Numbered from the stretch's first letter, positions 48,272 to 56,793 are shown. The stretch: DNA of 64,000 nucleotides from JAXLYX01 sp046351215 (GCA_046351215.1 JAXLYX010000006.1:558001-622000), one strand, 5' to 3'. Numbers and translations: made by a program. The notes: generated by a model from the letters alone, not told the origin.

Positions 48272-50061
48272 GCGACGAGGTCCGGAACCTCCGCGTCCGG
48301 GGCATCGGGGTCGGCTCGGGCGTCGCGATCGGACCGGTGGCCGTGCTCGATCGGCGCGGTCGCGTTCCACGCCGACGGGGGCTCGACGGCTCCGAGGTGG
48401 AGGCCGAGGTCGAGCGCTTCCTCCGGGCCGTGACCGCGTCGGCGGCAGGCGTGGAGACCATGCGGCAGGCGGTCCTCGACTCGCACGGCGAGGCGGCGGC
48501 CGCCCTGCTCGATCCGCTCCTCTTCCTCCACCACGATCCCCTGCTCGTCGAGCGCACGGCGGACCTCGTACGCACGGAGCTCGTCAACGCCGAGCATGCG
48601 CTCGCGACCTCGATCGAGCAGGCCAAGCGGGCGCTCGCGCGCTCGAGCGCGTCGTACTTCCGCGAGCGGGCGGACGACGTGGAGCACGTCGGCCAGCACG
48701 TGCTCCGGGCGCTCGCGGGGGAGGGCGGCTCGCGCCTCCCGGTCGACGAGCGCGTGATCCTGGTCGCCACCGACCTCAGCCCCGCGGATGCCGCGGAGCT
48801 CCACGGCTCGTCGATCCTCGGCCTCGTCACGACCACGGGGAGCGCGACGAGCCACACGGCCCTCATGGCCCATTCGCTCGGCATCCCGGCGGTGGTGGGC
48901 GCCCGCATGCTCCCGCTCCGGCTCGCCGACGGAAGGCTCGCGGTGGTCGACGGCCTCCGGGGAGAGGTCGTGGTCGCCCCGGACGACGAGGTCCTCGAGG
49001 GTGCGCGGAGCCGGGCCGATCGCTACCGCGTCTTCGCCGAGGGCCTCTCGGCGCGCGGCGGCGCCCCGATCGCGACGGCCGACGGGACGCCGATCACGGT
49101 GCTCGCGAACCTCGATCTGCCGGCCGACGTGGAGCGCGTGGCCGGGCTCGGCGTCGCGGGCGTCGGCCTCTACCGCACCGAGTACCTCTACCTCGATCGC
49201 AAGGCCCTGCCGGACGAGGACGAGCAGGTCGGGGTCTACGGCCGGATCCTCGCCGCGCTCGCCGGGCGTCCGCTGACGCTCCGCACCTTCGACCTCGGGA
49301 GCGACAAGCTGAGCTTCCATCCGCGCTGGCTGCGATCGACCGGCGCGACGCTCGGGCGTTCGGGGCTGCGCTTCTCGCTGCTCCATCCGGACGTCCTCCG
49401 CACGCAGATGCGGGCCATCCTCCGCGCCTCGGCCCTCGGGCCCGTGCAGATCATGTTCCCGCGCGTCGCGCGCCGCGCCGAGCTCGACGCCGCGCGCGAG
49501 CTCTTCGACCGTTGCCGTCTCGAGCTCGAGCAGGAAGGCGTTCCCGTCGGCGAGGTGCCGATCGGCGTGATGATCGAGGTCCCCTCCGCAGCGCTCCTCG
49601 CCGAGCATTTCGCCCGCGCCGCGGACTTCTTCTCGGTGGGGACGAACGACCTGACGCAGCTCACGCTCGCCGCGGATCGCAGCGACGCGCTCCTCGCGGA
49701 ATGCGCCGATCCGCTCGATCCGAGCATCCTCCGCCTCCTCGATCTCACGGCGAAGGCGGCCGTCGGGGCCCGGATCCCGCTCTCGATGTGCGGCGACATG
49801 GCCGCCGATCCGATGGCGCTCCCCGTCGTGCTCGGCCTCGGCTACGAGCGGCTCTCGATCCCCTGCGACGCGGTGCACCTGGTGGCGGAGGCCATCCGGC
49901 GCGTGCCGCGCTCCGAGGCGGTGCAGACCGCCGAGGTGGCGCTCGGACTCGACGCGGCGGAGGCCGTGCGCGAGCTCGTCTACGAGCGCTTCGTGGGGCG
50001 GCTCGGGGACCTGTGGGAGCAGAGGGGCGTCAGCGCTCGCCAGGTCGCTCGACGCCCATGA
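48268..50061 (+). CDS. ptsI: PTS enzyme I
   Basis: 597 residues, the plain EI length; there is no GAF domain as in EI-Ntr (PtsP). EI takes phosphate from PEP. The N-terminal residues carry GIGVGSGVAIGPV, and the phospho-His is His196 in GSATSHTALMAHSLG. The PEP barrel follows with YRTEYLYLDR, MFPRVARRAE, FFSVGTNDLTQ and LSMCGDMAAD. Because no sugar permease is encoded here, the chain EI-HPr-EIIA-Ntr is likely regulatory. The 3' end overlaps the convergent lipoprotein gene by 32 bases. Confidence 0.95.
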   Translation: MSDEVRNLRVRGIGVGSGVAIGPVAVLDRRGRVPRRRGLDGSEVEAEVERFLRAVTASAAGVETMRQAVLDSHGEAAAALLDPLLFLHHDPLLVERTADLVRTELVNAEHALATSIEQAKRALARSSASYFRERADDVEHVGQHVLRALAGEGGSRLPVDERVILVATDLSPADAAELHGSSILGLVTTTGSATSHTALMAHSLGIPAVVGARMLPLRLADGRLAVVDGLRGEVVVAPDDEVLEGARSRADRYRVFAEGLSARGGAPIATADGTPITVLANLDLPADVERVAGLGVAGVGLYRTEYLYLDRKALPDEDEQVGVYGRILAALAGRPLTLRTFDLGSDKLSFHPRWLRSTGATLGRSGLRFSLLHPDVLRTQMRAILRASALGPVQIMFPRVARRAELDAARELFDRCRLELEQEGVPVGEVPIGVMIEVPSAALLAEHFARAADFFSVGTNDLTQLTLAADRSDALLAECADPLDPSILRLLDLTAKAAVGARIPLSMCGDMAADPMALPVVLGLGYERLSIPCDAVHLVAEAIRRVPRSEAVQTAEVALGLDAAEAVRELVYERFVGRLGDLWEQRGVSARQVARRP

Positions 50062-50656
50062 GGGGAACGGCCTCCGGCACCGAACCCTCGGGCACGCGGG
50101 CGTCGGCGCGCGAGAGGATCGCCTCGATGTCGCCCTCGCCCGCGAAGCCGACGTGTCGCTCGACGATGCGGCCCGTGCGATCGAGCGAGACGATGAGGGG
50201 AACCGCTTCGATCGAGCCGATCGCCGTCTCTCCGACGAGGACCTTCGCATCCGCGTCGTAGCCGAGCGGGAACGCCGGATGCACCGCGTCCACGTAGGCC
50301 GCGAGCAGCTGGGAAGCCTCTTCCTGCGAGAGCACCCCGACGATCGGGATCTCGGGATGGCGGTGCGCGATGTGGTTGAGCGGCACGAGCTGGGCCTGGC
50401 AGACCGCGTCGTAGGTCGTGAGCAGCACCACCAGGACGAGCCGGCCGCGCAGATCGCCGACGTCGATCCACTCCCCGTCGGCGAGCCGAACCGTGAGCTC
50501 GAGCGGCGCCCCCTCGGAGGCGCGCGGATGCTCGACGCCCGTCGCCGCCGTCGTCGAGCCGCCGCAGCCCGCGAGCGCGAGGAGGAGCCACGCGGCCACG
50601 AGGGCTGCGCGCTCAGTCCTTCGAGGACTGTCCGACGAACCAGTCTTCACGATCAC
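50030..50656 (-). CDS. Thioredoxin-fold (TlpA-like) lipoprotein
   Basis: 208 residues from GTG 50656 (GTG 50650 is also possible). ALVAAWLLLALAGC gives a lipobox near residue 31. The mature part resembles a TlpA/AhpC-type fold: LELTVRLADGEWIDVGDLRG, LVLVVLLTTYDAVCQAQLVP, then IPIVGVLSQEE and VPLIVSLDRTGRIVERHVGF. There is only one Cys at the active-site position (AVCQA), not CxxC, so disulfide exchange would differ. It overlaps the 3' end of the upstream gene by 44 bases and of ptsI by 32 bases. It is third in an operon with a metallophosphatase. Confidence 0.78.
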   Translation of the reverse strand: MIVKTGSSDSPRRTERAALVAAWLLLALAGCGGSTTAATGVEHPRASEGAPLELTVRLADGEWIDVGDLRGRLVLVVLLTTYDAVCQAQLVPLNHIAHRHPEIPIVGVLSQEEASQLLAAYVDAVHPAFPLGYDADAKVLVGETAIGSIEAVPLIVSLDRTGRIVERHVGFAGEGDIEAILSRADARVPEGSVPEAVPLMGVERPGER

Positions 50657-51236
50657 GGAAGAGGACGTTGAAGGTGGTCAGCGACCCGTAGCAGGCCGTG
50701 ATGTACTGCTGCATCGTGACCTTGTCCTCGGTGGACAGGCCGTCGTGCGTGTTGATCTTCTGCTCGAGCACGCGCAGGCGGTCGCGGATCATCACGATCT
50801 TCTTGAAGAAGGCGTCGAGCGGCACGGCCTTCGGCTGCACGCCGTCCTTGCCGGGCTTCAGGACGAGCTCGCCCCCGTGCCATCGGTCGCCGATCGGCGC
50901 GTCGCCCACTCCGAGCTCCTCGAGCAGCACCTCGCGGAGCACGCGTCGGAATTCGTCCTGGTCCATGTCGATGTCGATCTCCTGGGGAAGGGGAATCTTC
51001 GGCGGAGGCTCGCTCTCGCGGCGATCCGAGCGGGGCGCCCCCGCCACCTTCGCGCGTCGCAGGGCGGGCTGGAACGGTGCCCCGATCGGCTTGTGACTCG
51101 AGCACGTGGCCGTGTCCTTGAGGGGCGAGGGCCAACAGCCGAGACGGCACTCGCCCGTCGACACGCCGTTCGCGTCGGTGTGCATGCGGAGGAAGAATCC
51201 GCACGTGCCGCATCGTCCCGCGAGGTCGCGCTCCAT
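50613..51236 (-). CDS. Hypothetical protein with N-terminal cysteine cluster
   Basis: 207 residues. The first 50 residues hold five cysteines (CGTCGFFLRMH, CRLGCWPS, CSSHKP), likely a zinc or iron-sulfur site. The remainder is helical (EFRRVLREVLLEELGVGDAP and VMIRDRLRVLEQKINTHDGL) and ends in VGQSSKD. Not recognised, cytosolic. TAGGCT lies eight bases before the ATG. It lies between a metallophosphatase gene and a lipoprotein gene on the same strand. Confidence 0.75.
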   Translation of the reverse strand: MERDLAGRCGTCGFFLRMHTDANGVSTGECRLGCWPSPLKDTATCSSHKPIGAPFQPALRRAKVAGAPRSDRRESEPPPKIPLPQEIDIDMDQDEFRRVLREVLLEELGVGDAPIGDRWHGGELVLKPGKDGVQPKAVPLDAFFKKIVMIRDRLRVLEQKINTHDGLSTEDKVTMQQYITACYGSLTTFNVLFRDREDWFVGQSSKD

Positions 51237-51263
51237 CGGTGCGTAGCCTACCAGAGGACGGGC

Positions 51264-52544
51264 TCAGCGGCCCTCGCGACGCGAGAGGACGAAGAGACGA
51301 CGGGCGAGGAAGAGGACGAGGGCGATGCCGAAGACGAGACCGAGGGTCCGCGCGATGCGGTGCCCGAGGTAGAACGCCGCCGGCGCCTCGCCGAGCATCG
51401 GCCCCCGTTCGCCCCCGGCGCCGCAGGCGAAGCGTCCGCCGCGCGTGAATCGGCAGCGTTCGATCGCGCTCCCATCGGGCCGGAGCGCGTCCACGGCGAG
51501 CGTCGTCCGGGTCGCGTGGAGCGCGAGGTAGTGGAACTCGGGGACGAACGCGAGCTGCCCCTTTTCGCGCCGATTCGCGGTGTAGAGGGGCGAGCCGCCT
51601 CCTCCCGTGACGATGTACTTGAGGCTCCGGACCTGGCCTCGTTCGTAGATGTGGTCGTGCCCCGAGAGGACGAGGGCGGCTCCCGCGCCCCTCAGCATCT
51701 GGAGCACCCCGGACGAGCGGAGGTCCTCGAGGCCTCCGTGATGGCCGCTCGAATACGGCCCGTGGTGGATTCCGACGACGAGCAGGGGCGGGCTCGCCTC
51801 GCGGCGGATGCGCCCCGTCTCCCGCGCGACGAAGGTGTGCTGGGGCGAGCCGGCGCTCATCGGTGCGTTCGAGTCGAGCGAGAGGATCCGCACGGGGCCG
51901 TAGTCGAAGCGATGGAAGGCCGTGGCCGGGGGCGCCGGAACGACCACGTGCGCGAAGTAGCGGGCCCGGGCGCGTGCCCCGTCCGCGATCTCGTGATTGC
52001 CGAGCACGGGCACGAGGGGCCGGTCGCGCAGGATGGGATTGGCGATGCGCAGGAAGGTGTTCCACTCGGCGTCGCTGCGGCCGCGGGGGATCACGTCGCC
52101 GAGGTGCAGGACGAAATCGCCCGGGCCCGTCGCCATCCGGCGGACCAGCGAAGCATGGGGCGCGTCGCCGTCCCGGTTGTCGCCGTACGCGAGGAAGTCG
52201 ACGGCGTCGCGGGTCGGCGGGGGCGGCGTCCGGAAGGTGCCCGATTCGCTGCGGAAGCCCGGGGCGGTGACGGTGTAGTGGACGAGGGAGTCGCGGGGCA
52301 GGTCCGCGAGCCGTACGAAGTGCCGCCGCTGGGCGGTCGAGAGGAAGCGCTTCACCTCGCCGCCGACGGTGGCGTCGACCGTGACGGCGACCGGAGCCGG
52401 GGCTTCGACCTCGACCACGACGGAGTCCGCGCGCAGGTCCATCAGCGTGGGGCCGTGGACGAACGCGGCCTGCGCGGAGGCGAGGGCCGCGGTGCCCAGG
52501 ACGAGCCAGAGGGCGAGGGCCCCGCGTGCGGCTGCGACGCGCAT
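51264..52544 (-). CDS. Exported purple-acid-phosphatase-like metallophosphatase with C-terminal anchor
   Basis: 426 residues. A signal peptide ends near residue 24 (AALASAQ). Residues about 27-105 look like an FnIII-type domain, as in purple acid phosphatases. The metallophosphatase core shows FLAYGDNRDG, DFVLHLGDVIPRG, VPVLGNHE, VVGIHHGPY and LVLSGHDHIYERG. A hydrophobic segment near 400-418 followed by RREGR is a likely C-terminal anchor. The substrate is probably a phosphate ester in the periplasm. The ATG is 20 bases from the ATG of the divergent DUF2400 gene, with a shared TATA element. Confidence 0.9.
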   Translation of the reverse strand: MRVAAARGALALWLVLGTAALASAQAAFVHGPTLMDLRADSVVVEVEAPAPVAVTVDATVGGEVKRFLSTAQRRHFVRLADLPRDSLVHYTVTAPGFRSESGTFRTPPPPTRDAVDFLAYGDNRDGDAPHASLVRRMATGPGDFVLHLGDVIPRGRSDAEWNTFLRIANPILRDRPLVPVLGNHEIADGARARARYFAHVVVPAPPATAFHRFDYGPVRILSLDSNAPMSAGSPQHTFVARETGRIRREASPPLLVVGIHHGPYSSGHHGGLEDLRSSGVLQMLRGAGAALVLSGHDHIYERGQVRSLKYIVTGGGGSPLYTANRREKGQLAFVPEFHYLALHATRTTLAVDALRPDGSAIERCRFTRGGRFACGAGGERGPMLGEAPAAFYLGHRIARTLGLVFGIALVLFLARRLFVLSRREGR

Positions 52545-52550
52545 GGGCCA

Positions 52551-52558
52551 TCTATACC
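52551..52558. promoter_or_regulatory. Symmetric TCTATACC element between divergent ATGs
   Basis: The 20-base gap between ATG 52544 (minus) and ATG 52565 (plus) is six bases, TCTATACC, six bases. Minus strand TATAGA and plus strand TATACC both end six bases before a start codon. No ribosome site exists on either side. Confidence 0.6.
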
Positions 52559-52564
52559 CTGACC

Positions 52565-53557
52565 ATGCCTCCCGTGCCCGAGCCCGCCGATCTCGCCTCC
52601 CGGCTCGACGCCCTGCTCGCGGACACCGACCGCGCGGGGAGGCGCGAGGCCGATCCCGTCGGATTCGTGCACCGGTACGAGCACTCCGACGATCGCGAGG
52701 TCGTGGGGCTCGTGGCGGCGACCCTGGCCTTCGGCCAGGTGAAGACCATCCGGACCAGCATCGCGAAGGTCCTCGAGGTCCTCGGTCCGCGGCCGGCGCT
52801 CGCCCTCGCCGAGCTCGACGAAGCGGCGCTGGCCCGGCGGCTCCGCGGCTTCGTGCATCGCGTCTACCGGGGAGAGCACGTCGCGCGGATGCTCGCGCGG
52901 GCCCATGCGCTCCGCGTCCGCGAGGGCAGCCTCGGCCGCGCCTTCGCCCAGGAGCTCGACGCCACGGGAGGCGACCTCCGAGAGGCGCTCGCCCGCTTCG
53001 CCGACGCGCTCCGGGGGCCGGACCCCTCGCGAGGCCTCCGGCACCTGGTCCCCGATCCCCGGAGCGGCAGCGCGACGAAGCGCCTCCTCCTCTACCTGCG
53101 ATGGATGATCCGTCCGGCCGACGGGGTCGACCTCGGTCTCTGGCCGGTGCCTCCGCGGCTGCTCGTGATCCCGGTCGACACGCACGTGCATCGCATCGCG
53201 CGGAACCTCGGGCTCACGAAGCGGAACGACGCGTCGTGGCGGACGGCGGAGGAGATCACGGAGCGTCTCCGGCGCCTCGATCCCGAGGATCCGGTGAAGT
53301 ACGACTTCGCGCTCTGTCACCTCGGCGTGTCGCGCGAGTGCCCGAGCCGCCGCGATCCCGTGCGGTGCTCGGGCTGCGTGCTCCGCGACGTCTGCCTCGC
53401 GTACCGCGGCAGGGCGCCGAAGGGGCCTAGATCCGCAGGAAAGGCGCGAGCAGCTGCTCGAGCTTCCGGAGGTCCTCGCGGGTCTTCGCCTGAGGACCCG
53501 GCGAGAGCTGATCCTGGGCGCCGAAGACGACCAGCTCGTGGTCCTTCAGGGCCTTGA
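52565..53557 (+). CDS. TIGR02757/DUF2400 family protein
   Basis: 330 residues from ATG 52565. Family members are about 250-280 residues and distantly related to HhH DNA glycosylases; their substrate is not settled. Seen: FVHRYEHSDDREVVGLVAAT, LAFGQVKTIRTSI, LVIPVDTHVHRIARNLGL and a cysteine set C-X8-C-X2-C-X5-C near 258-276 (CPSRRDPVRCSGC), which resembles the iron-sulfur loop of endonuclease III. The last 45 residues after AYRGRAPKG are Arg/Pro/Ala-rich and arise where the gene runs 131 bases into plsB on the other strand. Confidence 0.85.
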   Translation: MPPVPEPADLASRLDALLADTDRAGRREADPVGFVHRYEHSDDREVVGLVAATLAFGQVKTIRTSIAKVLEVLGPRPALALAELDEAALARRLRGFVHRVYRGEHVARMLARAHALRVREGSLGRAFAQELDATGGDLREALARFADALRGPDPSRGLRHLVPDPRSGSATKRLLLYLRWMIRPADGVDLGLWPVPPRLLVIPVDTHVHRIARNLGLTKRNDASWRTAEEITERLRRLDPEDPVKYDFALCHLGVSRECPSRRDPVRCSGCVLRDVCLAYRGRAPKGPRSAGKARAAARASGGPRGSSPEDPARADPGRRRRPARGPSGP

Positions 53558-56021
53558 GCGCCGTCTCGAGCTTGAGCTGGGAGAGCGACTCGCGACGCTC
53601 GATCTCGCCGGCGAGGTACATGCGCTGCCCGAGCGCCAGCGTGCGCTTGAACCACTCCTTCTTGCCCATCGGCTGGTCGAGCAGGAGCGCCGCGCCGCGG
53701 AGCGCGAGGAGATAGGCCTCGAAATAGGTCCCGATCATGCCGGCGTAGAGCGCCACGCGTTCGCCGCCCGAGCCCGCCGCGACGCGGATGCCCTCGGCCG
53801 TGCGCTCGATCTCGTGGGCCTCGATCATGGACCGGAGCGCATCGTCGAAGATCGCGTCGAATTCGGCGTCGGCGCGGAACATGAACTCGTACTTGTACGC
53901 GCGCGAGAGGCGCTGCACGGCTTCCCGGAGATTGGGCTCGGGAAGGCAGTCCCGGGAATCGGAGAGCAGCGAGGCGCCGATGAGCGCGCTCGGGACGAAG
54001 AAGTGCAGGAGGTTGTTCTTGTAGTACTCGAGCGCGAGCCGGCGCTCCTCGAGGACCTTGTAGATGGCCTCGTCGCTCGTGTCGTGCTGGAGCAGCAGCC
54101 GGCCGTCCACGAAGAGCGCGATGGCCTCGCGCAGGGTGTCGTCCCGGACTGAGCCGTCCTCGGCGAGGATGGGGCCGGCGATGCGCGCTCCGGCCCGCTG
54201 CAGCGCGCCGACGAGGTCGGTCGCGGTCCGGCGGAGCTCGGTGCTCGTCATGCCGCGCCGGCGATGGGCGAGGAGGGCCGTCGCGACGAGCGCCGCCGGC
54301 GTGACGACCGTCACCTCGTTGATCTGGTAGGTCGTGCGATGCGCGAGCCGCTGGATCATCGCGCGCCGATGCTTCGGCGTGAGCTCGGGATCGGCGCCGG
54401 GGCCGGCCTCGGCGACCTGCTCGGCGCGGGCCTCGGCGAGGAGCTCGTCGAACGAGAGGATCTCGCCGAACTGCACGTAGAGCCGGCCGTACTTGGAGCG
54501 GAGCACGCTCGAGGTCCGGAGGAGGTCTCCGACGTTCTCGCTCTGCTTCTCGCCGCCCGAGAGCTCGTGGATGTACGAGCGCTCTTCGATGATGCGCTCG
54601 TAGCCGATCGAGATCGGGACGAAGAAGACCTTCTGGGCCTTCAGGAGCATCGCCGCGTCGACGACCATCGAGAGCAGGCCGTACTTCGGGGGAAGGAGCT
54701 TGCCCGTGCGCGAGCGGCCGCCCTCGATGAAGAACTCGATCGGGTTCCCCTCGACGAGGAGCTTCCGCATGTACGCGTCGACGAGGGCCGAGTAGAGCCG
54801 CTTGCCCTGGAAGCTGCGCTTGATGAAGAAGGCGCCGCCTCGACGGAGCACCGGGCCGAGCGGGAAGAAGCCCAGGTTCTCGCCAGCCGCGATGAGCGGC
54901 GGCTGCAGCGCGTGACGGTAGAGGACGTAGGAGAGGACCAGGTAGTCGACGTGGCTCTTGTGGCTCGGCAAGAGCACGAGCGCGCCCTCGCGGGCCGCCT
55001 TGCGGATGCGCTCGATGCCCTCCTCGTCGACGACGATGCCGTCGTAGATGCGGGTCCAGACCCAATGGAGGAAACGCTCGAGCAGGCGGAGCATGTAGGG
55101 GCTCTGCGCGGCGCAGAGCCGGTCGAGCTCCTTGCGGACCTCCTTCTCGACCTTGGCGACGGGGCGCTTCGAGGCCTTGGCCTCGGCCTCGATCACCCTG
55201 CGGACGCGCGGGCTCCGGATGAGCTCCTCGGCGATCCGGGTCGGGGTCTTCTGCGCGGGTCCGAGCGCCACCGTCCGCTCGCGCTCGATGCGGCGCAGCA
55301 TCGCGTAACGCACCTTGTCCGCCGCCTGGGCGTCCGTGAGGTCCGGATGCTCGAGGAGGAAGCTCTGCAGGTCGAAGGCCTCGCCCGAGCGGAGCAGCGC
55401 GTTCCGGAAGTTCAGGAGGAACTGGAAGAAGACGCGGATCTTCCCGGGGTACTCGACGGGGCCGAAGAGCAGGTCGAAGAGACCGCGGCTCGTCGTGGTC
55501 GGCAGCTTGCTCCAGCAGAACGTCTGCGGGACGAGCAGGATCGGCTTCTCCTGGCTCCGCTGGCAGGCGATCAGCGTCTTGATGAGGTCGATCTCCATCG
55601 CCTCGCCGTGGCGGGCGCGGCTCCCCATGCGGGGCGGCCGACGGAGGAAGAGCAGGGCGCTGTGGCCGTGCTGCACGACCGTGGAGAGGGCCTCTTCCTC
55701 GGGGACGCGGCGCCGGAGCCGCAGCTTCCGCTCGCCCTTTCCGAAGGGCTCGAGGATCCAGAGCCCGAGGTCGTTCACGAACCGCACGAGCGGCAGGCCG
55801 AACTTCTTCGCCAGGAAGTCGAGGCAGAGGAAGTCCAGGATCGACAGCGAGCGCATCACGTAGACGACGACGCCTCGCGAGGCGCTGTCCCGGACGACGT
55901 CGCTCCAGCGCTCGTCCACGTGGATATGGCTGAAGAACCGGCGGTAGAGCCAGCGCAGGGGGGCGATGGGCTGGTAGACGCCCTCCGTCTCCGTCGGGGC
56001 GCTCTGTTCGAGGGTGGACAT
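53427..56021 (-). CDS. plsB: Glycerol-3-phosphate 1-O-acyltransferase PlsB
   Basis: 864 residues, close to the 807 of E. coli. PlsB adds the first acyl chain to glycerol-3-phosphate at the inner membrane, the start of phospholipid synthesis. The acyltransferase blocks are clear: VLLPSHKSHVDYLVLSY (HX4D near 350), FFIKRSFQGKRLY, IEFFIEGGRSRTGK near 428-441 and KVFFVPISIGYERI. The N-terminal 250 residues are the regulatory region typical of the large form. No signal peptide. It overlaps the convergent DUF2400 gene at its 3' end. Confidence 0.95.
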   Translation of the reverse strand: MSTLEQSAPTETEGVYQPIAPLRWLYRRFFSHIHVDERWSDVVRDSASRGVVVYVMRSLSILDFLCLDFLAKKFGLPLVRFVNDLGLWILEPFGKGERKLRLRRRVPEEEALSTVVQHGHSALLFLRRPPRMGSRARHGEAMEIDLIKTLIACQRSQEKPILLVPQTFCWSKLPTTTSRGLFDLLFGPVEYPGKIRVFFQFLLNFRNALLRSGEAFDLQSFLLEHPDLTDAQAADKVRYAMLRRIERERTVALGPAQKTPTRIAEELIRSPRVRRVIEAEAKASKRPVAKVEKEVRKELDRLCAAQSPYMLRLLERFLHWVWTRIYDGIVVDEEGIERIRKAAREGALVLLPSHKSHVDYLVLSYVLYRHALQPPLIAAGENLGFFPLGPVLRRGGAFFIKRSFQGKRLYSALVDAYMRKLLVEGNPIEFFIEGGRSRTGKLLPPKYGLLSMVVDAAMLLKAQKVFFVPISIGYERIIEERSYIHELSGGEKQSENVGDLLRTSSVLRSKYGRLYVQFGEILSFDELLAEARAEQVAEAGPGADPELTPKHRRAMIQRLAHRTTYQINEVTVVTPAALVATALLAHRRRGMTSTELRRTATDLVGALQRAGARIAGPILAEDGSVRDDTLREAIALFVDGRLLLQHDTSDEAIYKVLEERRLALEYYKNNLLHFFVPSALIGASLLSDSRDCLPEPNLREAVQRLSRAYKYEFMFRADAEFDAIFDDALRSMIEAHEIERTAEGIRVAAGSGGERVALYAGMIGTYFEAYLLALRGAALLLDQPMGKKEWFKRTLALGQRMYLAGEIERRESLSQLKLETALKALKDHELVVFGAQDQLSPGPQAKTREDLRKLEQLLAPFLRI

Positions 56022-56347
56022 CGGGCCGAGGGAGGCTTAGCAGGTCGGCTCCGATGTGTCCGGCCCGCCCACCCGGGGGGTCGAGATCGGGGAACGAGGG
56101 GTCGGAAGACCCCGGAATCGTACGTTCTCTCGCCGATCGGGCCGGCCCCGGACCGATTTCCGGGGGATCCGACTTGCACCGAGGTCCCGAGCGGTCATCT
56201 TGGCGGCCCGGGCCGGGGAGAACCCCCGAACCGGAAGGAATCCGCTCCTCGCGGACCCACCCCCATCCTCCCTCGCCTTGACAGAAGGCGGGGCGAGGGC
56301 TACGAATGCCGCCCCCTGAGTTTCCGCGGGGAAGAGGTTGTCCGAAC
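56022..56347 (+). other. Widest intergenic region, upstream of rplM
   Basis: 326 bases between divergent plsB and rplM. No open frame here looks coding. It holds the rplM promoter near its right end and a leader of about 35 bases. A GC-rich stretch with CCCCGGAATC- and CCCGGACC-type strings in the left half may contain plsB control sites, but I see no clear operator. Confidence 0.6.
56278..56306 (+). promoter_or_regulatory. Near-consensus sigma-70 promoter for rplM-rpsI
   Basis: TTGACA at 56278-56283, a 17-base spacer, then TACGAA(T) at 56301-56306. It is the best -35/-10 pair in the window. Expected start of transcription near 56313. Confidence 0.8.
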
Positions 56348-56776
56348 ATGCGCACGCCTAGCGCCAAGAGCTCCGAGATCGCACGTCGCTGGTACGTGAT
56401 CGACGCGACCAACATGCCGGTGGGCCGGCTCGCGTCGCGCGTCGCCAGCGTTCTCCGCGGGAAGCACCGTCCCGAGTTCACCCCCCACGCGGACACGGGC
56501 GACTTCGTCGTCGTCGTGAACGCGGGCAAGGCGAAGCTCACGGGCACCAAGCCGGACACGAAGTTCTACTACCGTCACTCCGGCTATCCCGGTGGCACGC
56601 GCGCCCTCCTCGCGAAGGACCTGCTCGCGAACCGCCCCGAGTACGTCATCGAGGCGGCCATCAAGGGCATGCTGCCGAAGAACTCCATCGGCCGGCAGAT
56701 GTTCCGCAAGCTCAAGGTCTACGCGGGCGGCACGCACCCCCACGCGGCCCAGAAGCCCGAGCCCTTCACCTTCTGA
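56348..56776 (+). CDS. rplM: 50S ribosomal protein L13
   Basis: 142 residues, the same length as E. coli L13. RRWYVIDATNMPVGRLASRV near 13-32, VVNAGKAKLTG and KTY-like KFYYRHSGYPGG are family signatures, and MLPKNSIGRQMFRKLKVYAG closes the fold. It binds 23S rRNA early in 50S assembly. The ATG at 56348 gives the standard N-terminus; a frame-open ATG at 56306 falls inside the promoter and is rejected. rpsI follows after 17 bases, the universal pairing. Confidence 0.97.
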   Translation: MRTPSAKSSEIARRWYVIDATNMPVGRLASRVASVLRGKHRPEFTPHADTGDFVVVVNAGKAKLTGTKPDTKFYYRHSGYPGGTRALLAKDLLANRPEYVIEAAIKGMLPKNSIGRQMFRKLKVYAGGTHPHAAQKPEPFTF

Positions 56777-56793
56777 TTCGAGAACGAGAAGCC

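Noticed and set aside
42650..50000. Sigma-54 (-24/-12) promoters near rpoN/pts genes
   Set aside because: By eye I saw no convincing TGGCAC-N5-TTGC pair; a matrix scan would be needed to be sure.
56306..56347. Upstream ATG for rplM at 56306
   Set aside because: It lies in the -10 box of the promoter and would add 14 residues absent from L13 proteins.
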